A model generated the notes under the pieces. The model had not been told where the DNA came from and did not search any database. It saw only the letters and a list, made by a program, of their open reading frames with translations. From Heterotrichella gracilis (taxonomy: Eukaryota; Sar; Xanthophyceae; Tribonematales; Xanthonemataceae): a stretch of DNA of 64,000 bases. Numbering within the stretch: position 1 is the first letter of the stretch; the number at the start of each line of letters is the position of its first letter. Positions 57,447 through 64,000 of this stretch are shown here, in pieces. The stretch spans positions 1-64,000 of the forward strand of contig JAULBX010006553.1 in NCBI GenBank assembly GCA_032358255.1, written 5' to 3'. The translations under genes and the position numbers were made by a program.

Positions 57447-58698
57447 GTCTTCACAGACCTCAGCCGAAAATGCGTGTCAAACGATTTCAAGACGATCAGG
57501 TCTCACTTAAGGTGGAAGAAGGTCAGGAACGAACCAAGTGTTGGTTGTTCGGCGATGCGGAAGTGCGGGGTGCACCCGGGTGTGCAATATGCAAGCGAGA
57601 GCAGTAGGCGACACTTGAGCTTCCGAAAACGTCGTTTCTGGCCTTGGACACAGCAACAACGGCAGCTTTGCGTGGTAGAAGAGGCATAAGCGTTTGGTTT
57701 TGAGGAAACAAGTGGACGTGCGCACGGTCCGAAAGGAATTATTGTGCGAGATATATTTCCAAATGCATTGGAACTTCCAATTTTTGGAAGCAATATCTAA
57801 GCCCCACAAGGAGGCAATGCCATATCCGACAGCCACGGGGAGGAGAACCCTTTTTAATTAAAAGCAATATTTTTTAAAGTTGGATAATATCCGCAAAAAA
57901 AAAACTACTACAGTCGGGCTTGGTTTGGTGTGTACGGTCTGCAGCTACTGCACAGCACACAACACCATGCCAGCGCCAAGTCTTGCCGTTGGCGCGGGAG
58001 TGACTTTGTTCTCATATATTGTTTATTTCTTACAGTAAAGTAGTGTGCTGGAGTCATTGTCGTGTGCATTTGAGACCCATCAATGACTGGGCGAATGGCT
58101 ATGCCGTAATGTAGCAGGATTCATTCAGCTTGAAAGTTCACAGAGATGTGGTAAGACGAGAAGCAATGCATGCTCGCCCTGGGCCTATCCTCAGGCTCTA
58201 GTATAAACATGAGCTGACCATCAAACCTCGCTGATTGAAAGCACATGCCTGACAACGTGTCTACGGAGCGTACACCTGCTGTACTGTGGGTGAAAAGAAT
58301 GAATAGTACCTGTCGGGCCCTCAGATGATCACCCTAAACCCTAAACCCTAAACCCTGTCCGGCCCTCAGATGATCATCAGAGCCTAACAGGTACCATTCA
58401 TTCTTTTCGCTCACAGGGCAGCAGGTGTACCCTTCCACGTAACCACAGCAAACACAATGGGAGGGGGCACCATCCCCAAAGCAGGGGGTATGCAGACAGC
58501 GCAGACAGCATGGAACACATGAAAACTCACACCCCAATCTTGCCATGGATGCAGCAGATAAGATGAAAATGTACTTTGTGAGCCTGCAGTGCCTGGGAAC
58601 AGCATTTGAGGCCAGTATGTTTTTTCTTCATATTCTTCTTACTGTCCAAGAAGACCTTGACCTTAAAAGCCACAGTGGCCTCGAATGCTGTTCCCAGG
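57447..58698. other. Intergenic region with inverted repeats
   Basis: Promoter side of the carbonic anhydrase gene and 3' side of the SAM/HNH gene. It contains the two hairpin structures listed separately and no recognised gene. Confidence 0.4.
58270..58430. repeat. Inverted repeat with a telomere-like array between 21-bp direct repeats
   Basis: Arms 58270-58331 and 58371-58430 are reverse complements with few mismatches. In the centre lies CCCTAAACCCTAAACCCTAA at the start of a 24-base array (58332-58355). The array is flanked by direct repeats 58311-58331 and 58356-58376, which differ at one base (TGTCGGGCC versus TGTCCGGCC, then CTCAGATGATCA). Confidence 0.85.
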
Positions 58699-58747
58699 CT
58701 ACTGCATGCTTTCAAAGTACATTCCCACCTTCTCTGTTGCATCCATG
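58541..58747. repeat. Inverted echo of the last exon, forming a hairpin with it
   Basis: Bases 58541-58613 are an imperfect reverse complement of 58674-58747, which holds the final coding bases and stop of the SAM/HNH gene. Shared words include GCTGTTCCCAGG/CCTGGGAACAGC and AAAGTACATT/AATGTACTTT. The loop is ~60 bases. The 3' end of the mRNA would fold into a long stem-loop if the transcript extends this far. Confidence 0.8.
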
Positions 58748-60662
58748 CCTAAATCGGGTGTGTAGAAATCTGGCACAGCCTCCTCCTCCGGATAGCCCCA
58801 GTTCTCCTTCGCGTGCTGGACAGCTGACACCGCTTGGAACCACAGGCAGCGCTTGTATGGCCTGAAGTGTACCCCCATGAAGAAATCAGCCCCACACAGC
58901 ACCTTGCCTTCCAGATCTCCAAAGGTGGTATCCCCCAAGGCATCAGCAACTGGCGGCCACCTCGCCCACTCCTCCCATGAATAGACACCAGTCTTCCAAT
59001 CCCCTGCAACACCAAGGAATGCAGCTGGTTTAGGGTTTAGGTTTTAGGGTTTGGTTCAGCCAATCAGCTTCACGGCTATGCAGGCGATGGGCTTGACATG
59101 CCTTGTACTCAGATGTGGTACCGAGGTGTTATGTAGATTGAATTGTATGCCATAGGGCCTCATACGAATATAAACTGCCAGCTCATAGTGCTGGCACTAG
59201 ACAGCGACGCGTGTCATTGGTAGAGGAATGTATGGCGTGTGACCACTGGCTATAAGCTCTAAAGATATATGTTTTTAAATTACGACCAAATATAAAAAAG
59301 GAACATGGTGAATAAATGAAATAGACATTTCAACTTCGGTTACTAAAAGTGCAAAATTCTTGAGTGCATTTCCTGTAGTCGGTACCGAAATCTGTTTGCT
59401 CACCTGGCAAGCGCCTGGTCTGTGTTTGCGCGAGGGCCTCCACCAGCCTGGTGCCCTCAATGGAAGGGTCCAGGATGCGGCAAACCATCCCCTTGGTCCC
59501 TGGGTCCTCAAGAAAGCACAGCTGGGCATTGTCAAAGGCGCGCTTGATGGGCTTCAGCAGCAGCAAGCCGTTGCCAGGGTCATCGATGTCAGTGAAATGC
59601 ATCCAGGAGTCGACAAAATCCTCCAGCTCGTGCATGAAGATGTGCCCGGCAGTGACCATGGGGGCTGGCAGAGGGATGCCCAGCAACATGCATACCAGCT
59701 TGCCTTGGCCGCCCTCGACCACTCTCGCGTTGTACCTGTCAATCAGGGCTGCCTTGAAGCGGCTCTGGCCAGGGCTTGATCGTGAGGTTGAGGGCGGGTT
59801 CTTCCCATAGCGGAAACGCAGCACGCTAGCTATCACAGTCGCGTGAAGTGCCTCCAGAGCGCGTGAAATGCTTCCTGCACAACAACGCGGGTGCTTTCTT
59901 GCCTGTACTGCCTGTGCGGATTGGTGTGTAGGCATGCCTTGCAGTACATACTGCTGCCATACTTCTGTGCATGGAAGGCTCCGCAGCTACCTGAAGCAGC
60001 TACTACAGCAATGAACCGCTGTGTATATACGGAAACATGCACCAGCATTGCAAGAAATACATTTCATTACACAGGAGCAGTTGCAGCACTTTGGACTGCG
60101 AACATAGCTGGTGAGTATACCACGCATCCGCAGACAGAAAACCCTAAACCCTAAAAATGCATTACAACAGGTAGGTACTCGTGCTCCAAACTGTACCTTC
60201 AACGTCTTCTTGTATCATGTTCGTGGCGTTCTTTGCTGCACGCAAGATGATCCTAGCTGGCGCGCAAGGGATCCCCAAAGCGGTCAATTCCTCCTCCTTA
60301 GCGACAGACAGGTCTGTGACCGCGCCTTTGTGCAGCGCGTCAGCATAAACCTCGTATCCTGGCTTCACGCCATGAAGCCAGTTCCGCAGCTCCTCTGGCG
60401 CCTTGCTTGGTGGGAGCGGCTGCTTGCAAGTGTCACTCAGCACTCCACATGGCAGCACTCCTGGAGCAGTTGGGGGTACGGGTGGGGATGGGGGTGCGGG
60501 TGCCGCCTCACGCACCTCCCCACCAGCCCCCTCCGGTGCTGTGGCACCCCTCTCCCCCCCTGCATTGGACGCTTGTTCAGGGGTGGCAATGACCTGCGGG
60601 AAGGCCACTGCATGGGTAGGGGCTCGCAGGTGGAGGCTGTGGCAGGCGCAGCACCATGCCAC
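58699..60662 (-). CDS. SAM-domain protein with an HNH-endonuclease-like domain
   Basis: Three exons join in phase to 413 residues: 60197-60662, 59404-59874 and 58699-59003 (TAG). After a Pro/Ala-rich region, residues ~86-145 look like a SAM domain (ELRNWLHGVKPGYEVYADAL, then LGIPCAPARIILRAAKN). Exon 2 carries a fold like the HNH_2-type endonuclease module: ALIDRYNARVV near the start and DIDDPGNGLLLLKPIKRAFD near the end, where typical members have a His before the RAFD-type motif (here Lys). The remainder (LCGADFFMGVHFRPYKRCLW) is unknown. The HNH residues are thus incomplete and the protein may bind rather than cut DNA. The start is the first in-frame ATG of exon 1; an upstream exon is possible. 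Confidence 0.65.
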
Positions 60663-62199
60663 CCTAAACCCTAAGACACAAACCCTAAGTCTGGTGCATT
60701 TGTCATTATGCGCCGCTGTTGGCCACTGCTCTAATGACAGCTAAGCTCTCATTTCCTGTATGGCATGGAAAGAAGTGGCGCAGATCAGGCGGCCTGGGTA
60801 CCACATGGCGTGCACGCTGCCTACCAGCGCCACCAAGCACCCAACCAACCAGTACGCCGTTGACCAGAATGCAAGCACCTTATCCCCTTGCCGATTCACA
60901 ATGGGCATATCCGCAAATCTTGGCAAGGGCGTGATTGTAAGCGGGCATGCGCGAGCCGCAGCATGCACAGCATCACCACTATGGGCGCCCGTCCCTGCAC
61001 CCCTCTCCCTCCCCACCCCCACACCCCACCCTCACACCCCACCTTGTGAGATTATTGAGAGCTAGACCCTGGTGATGGCTGCGGCTTGGCCCCCCCATCC
61101 CCCCCCAAACTGGCTGCCAGGCGTTGGGCAAGGGTGGGGCCGCCGCCCCCCCAAGCCCCAAGGGCCCGAGGTGCGTGGGGGGTGGGGGCGGGTGGTGGTG
61201 CTGCTGGTCCTTGCCCCTACGCGTGGGTGGGGGGGGGTAGGAGCTCGTGTTGAGCACAAGATGAATACTGTTTAATCGTACGCGCAAGAACCGAGCCGTT
61301 TCACTCGTTGCTGCACTACCATGTATACCGTGCGCACTTGCATGCATGCACCTGGCCAGCCCCTCACCAGCCCCTCACATAAAACTCTAAATTTTATGAC
61401 CGCGAATACAAAAGCCACCGTGCGGCGAGTGGGTCCAATCGACGTGACAGCAAACGCGTACCTTTCTTGACCCGTATGGTATACAACTCGACTATGTGGA
61501 ATCACTGGGTGGGAATTTCATACCTGCCGACTATACCCTCCTCTTCGGTGGCCACGGGGGGGTCTATCCGCCATAGAAAATCTGGCTTTTTTCTACGTAT
61601 GCTTCTCGAATCAAATGAGGCTGGGTCCAACCCGGGTAGACCTGGAGTGGTTCTGAGTGTGAGCTTCGTTTTGCTGCATTTTATGCATGCATGGTATGCG
61701 GCGGGGATGGGGTCGGGCACCGGGGATTCGACATCGGCCGGGATTGAAGAAATTATTATTCTTATTCTTTCGAAGAAATTGGCAACAGGAATTGATGCTC
61801 GGGTGGAGTGCACTGGCTGGGGAGAATAAAGGCCATGCTGTTCGCACGCATACATTTTTTAAAGACTTCCTTGGGCAATATTTGCAACCAAAATATCCAT
61901 GTCTGGACCTGTACCTACGATCACCACAGACCTACAGAAAAAATCAGGTGCAGCAAAGTATATGGGCCGATAAATGTGAAGTGCAAATAAAATTGTACTA
62001 CATTGGAACGTGGACAGGTGGCAACATGCAAATTGCCATGCAATTGGCATGCCTGTTGAATAGGAAACGGGATACAAGCAGCATGCGTTGGAAGAATGGC
62101 CTACATTGCACAAAGCATAACACAAATTGCAAGCAGCATTGCAGCTAATAAATCGTTTAATATAGAACCCCCTTCCTGTCATCTCAATGGCATGTCGGA
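60663..62199. other. Intergenic region, no confident gene
   Basis: A minus-strand open frame at 60741-60908 has one hydrophobic segment (YWLVGCLVALVGSVHAMW) but no recognised family. G/C homopolymer-rich DNA fills 61070-61240. Around 61720-61780 a TCGAATCCCC word near an (ATT)-rich tail on the minus strand recalls a decayed SINE, but it is too weak to call. Confidence 0.35.
60741..60908 (-). CDS. Small hydrophobic open frame, doubtful
   Basis: 56 codons starting MPIVNRQGDKVLAFW, with a single possible membrane span. It lies just upstream of the SAM/HNH gene on the same strand and might be an unrecognised upstream exon or an independent small membrane protein. No homology is recognised. Confidence 0.2.
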   Translation of the reverse strand: MPIVNRQGDKVLAFWSTAYWLVGCLVALVGSVHAMWYPGRLICATSFHAIQEMRA

Positions 62200-64000
62200 C
62201 TAGCTGTCCCCCACCCGCCTGCGCCGCAGCATGTCCACCACACTCACACCACCACCACCACCAGTGCCCACGCCACCATCCCGACGCCGCTTACCACCCC
62301 GCCCTGTGTGCGCCTCCGTCACATGCCCCCGCCCCGCGGCCCGCTGCGCCGCAGCCATATTTTGCATCCCCACGCCCCGCTCTTCCTCCCCCTGCAGCCT
62401 CACAGCCAGGTGGTAGTCGCGGTGCTCCGCCATGAGGCCAGCACCAACCGCTGCGCCGCATTCAGGGCAAATCCCAGGAACAGTTGTCACACCCAGTCCA
62501 CCCCCAAAGTCTGCATCCCCGTCCCCAGACTCCCGGCCCCTTGGCTTGCCGTGAATGGCGCCAGCGAGCGCACAACAGGGTGCGGGGTGCGGGTCTTGCA
62601 GGGCCAGTGAGTTGGAACAGGGTGCTGTGGTATCTCTGATGGATGCTTGTCCTCCACCGCTGGTGCTCGGCTGGTTGGCATGACCATCCCGGGACTGCGC
62701 GGCGGGAAACTCAAATCGCCGGTCCACATCCGTTTTCATCCCAGGGAGGCACTGTGCGGGTGTGGGGGCAGCGGCGGGTGGCAGGCAGCGCAGGAAGCTG
62801 CGTATGGATGGCTGCTGGTGGGCGGTGGTGGTGGAGTGGTTTGGGCGCAGCGGGTATGTGTCACAGATCTCGCAGGCCGTGGCGGAGGCTGGGTTGTAGG
62901 CAAAGGTGCACACCCGGCAGGTCCAGTGCTCGCTCCCCTCTGAAGCCCCAGAGGTGGTTGCCCTGCCCACACATTCACACTGGTCAGTAGAGACAGATTA
63001 AATATACATTTGGTCTTTGGCCTTTGGGGATCATAACCAAAACACATGGTACAGCCAGGTTGCATCAGCACATTTGCATGCATGGCCTCCCTGCATTATC
63101 CACATGGTCCTGTAGTCCTGTTTTGGCAGATGTGCATGCGCCCAGCCTTCACAGCCAGGGAGTAAAGCCACAACCCCAAACCCTAAAACCCTAGACTCTA
63201 AAGCCGCCCAGCCTTCACAGCAAAGGATTCCAGACTCCCGCAAGTCCCCAGCCTCGCTCACCCACAAGCATCGCGCTCCCCTTCAGCATCCCCACCTCCC
63301 TCCCCCTCCGGTCCCGCATCCCCATCCACCCACTGCCTCAGGCTGGCCTCAATGTCACTCTGCGTCTGCGCCTGCGTCTGGGACCGAGCCCAGTCCCTGA
63401 GGCTGAGATCCGCCTCACATGGCTCACATGGCTCTGCATGCGTGGGGGGTGATTGTTGTAAAAATGCAGCTATAGGCAATGTTGACGGTTGCAATTAAAG
63501 GGGTCTGACTGGACAATGACGAAATGGGCTTGCAAGTAAGACATGTACTGGCATAGACAACGGTCCTCCCTTGCGTTGCCAGTGCCGCCAGCTGTGCACA
63601 CTGTGCAACCCCTTATGTACCGTAAACTATCAGCAACGTCAAAGCAAACCACCTTCCCACTCACCTGCCTCCCCACTCGCCGCCTCCCCATCCCCACCAC
63701 CCTCCTCCCCGCCCCCCACTGGTCGCCGGAGAAAGCCTGCAATGCCCCGCTGCCCCTTGGGAGGGGTGCGCATCTGCACAAAATTCGACACCCTGATGCC
63801 CATCAGCCGGATTTCCAGCGGCATTTCAGCACGCAGCAGGCGCAGCGCCACGGGGAGGATGTCGCCCGCCGTGGCGGCGGGGTGGGGCAGGCTGGTGGCG
63901 CGCGTGCGCACCTGCGCGGCGGAGGGTGGGGTAGGGTGGGTGGTGGTGGTGGTGGATGGGTGAGGCAGGCTGATAGTTGCATGCACACTTTGCAACGCAC
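62200..64000 (-). CDS. DinB/Pol kappa-like Y-family DNA polymerase, 3' part, with zinc fingers (5' end outside window)
   Basis: Three in-phase exons are visible: 63665-63911, 63262-63433 and 62200-62962 (stop at 62200). The 5' exons lie beyond the right edge. The first visible exon is the end of the little-finger domain: VRTRATSLPHPAATAGDIL, then PLEIRLMGIRVSNF and KGQRGIAGFL, which matches the Pol kappa pattern RLRLMGVRISSF..RSIIGFL. Next comes an acidic linker, then an NZF/RanBP2-type finger (WTCRVCTFAYNPASATACEI) and a UBZ3-like C2H2 finger (CPECGAAV, then MAEHRDYHLAVRLQ) as in Pol eta. The C-terminus is basic and Gly-rich (GGKRRRDGG; MLRRRRVGDS). It should act in translesion synthesis, recruited to ubiquitinated PCNA through the fingers. 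Catalytic domains are not in the window. Confidence 0.8.

Noticed and set aside
61720-61790. Third SINE
   Set aside because: Only a partial B-box-like word and an ATT-rich stretch; no A box, tail structure or target duplication could be shown.
1-64000. Prokaryotic or viral origin
   Set aside because: Genes are broken by GT-AG introns whose phases add up to full eukaryotic proteins; there are no operons, ribosome-binding sites or phage genes.
1-64000. CRISPR arrays, canonical tRNA or rRNA genes
   Set aside because: No regularly spaced repeat-spacer array was seen. The two tRNA-like segments lack normal A-to-B box spacing or a cloverleaf and fit SINE heads better. No rRNA-like sequence was noticed.

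Overview
The window is nuclear DNA from a eukaryote, most likely a green alga (Chlorophyta). Genes lie on both strands and are dense in short GT-AG introns with C/T-rich acceptors. Proteins carry Ala-, Gly- and Pro-rich tails. The gene content is algal or plant-like: an NYC1-type chlorophyll b reductase, a KIN-beta-gamma (SNF4) subunit with CBM48 and CBS domains, a plastid-type LarB-like protein and a PCC13-62-like desiccation protein. Introns and spacers hold many TTTAGGG/CCCTAAA telomere-like heptamers. TGA and TAG both end well-supported genes, so the standard code appears to be used. I cannot name the genus.

Layout: 436-4755 (-) helical repeat protein with an in-frame TAG; 7612-11128 (+) desiccation-related ferritin-like protein; 11291-11572 a SINE with a perfect 13-bp target-site duplication; 13016-17480 (+) KIN-beta-gamma; 20236-23694 (-) LarB-like protein; 24878-26626 (+) tandemly repeated secreted protein locus; 28840-34917 (+) ARP5 (INO80 complex); 35686-36548 and 40539-41393 (-) two paralogous VOC/glyoxalase-fold genes on either side of an unknown coiled-coil gene at 37250-38680 (+); 42380-44814 (-) chlorophyll b reductase; 45594-51178 (+) one-membrane-span coiled-coil protein; 51907-53539 (+) MDR oxidoreductase, with a 100-N gap in its second intron; 55404-57446 (-) beta-carbonic anhydrase; 58699-60662 (-) SAM plus HNH-like protein; 62200 to the right edge (-) the 3' part of a DinB/Pol kappa-like polymerase with NZF-like and UBZ3-like zinc fingers. 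For most genes I derived exon structures whose splice phases add up to an uninterrupted reading frame.

The most unusual signal is structural. In at least eight genes the end of an exon together with its splice site is followed, or preceded, by one to three decaying copies of itself in the adjacent intron or flank ('exon echoes'). In many cases the true copy and the echo flank a short telomere-like tract, as if staggered breaks had been filled with telomeric repeats and left direct duplications. Some echoes keep an open frame and usable splice sites, so they could act as alternative exons. One echo is inverted and forms a hairpin with the real last exon. No operon-like functional cluster is visible; the genes are ordinary, independently spliced nuclear loci.
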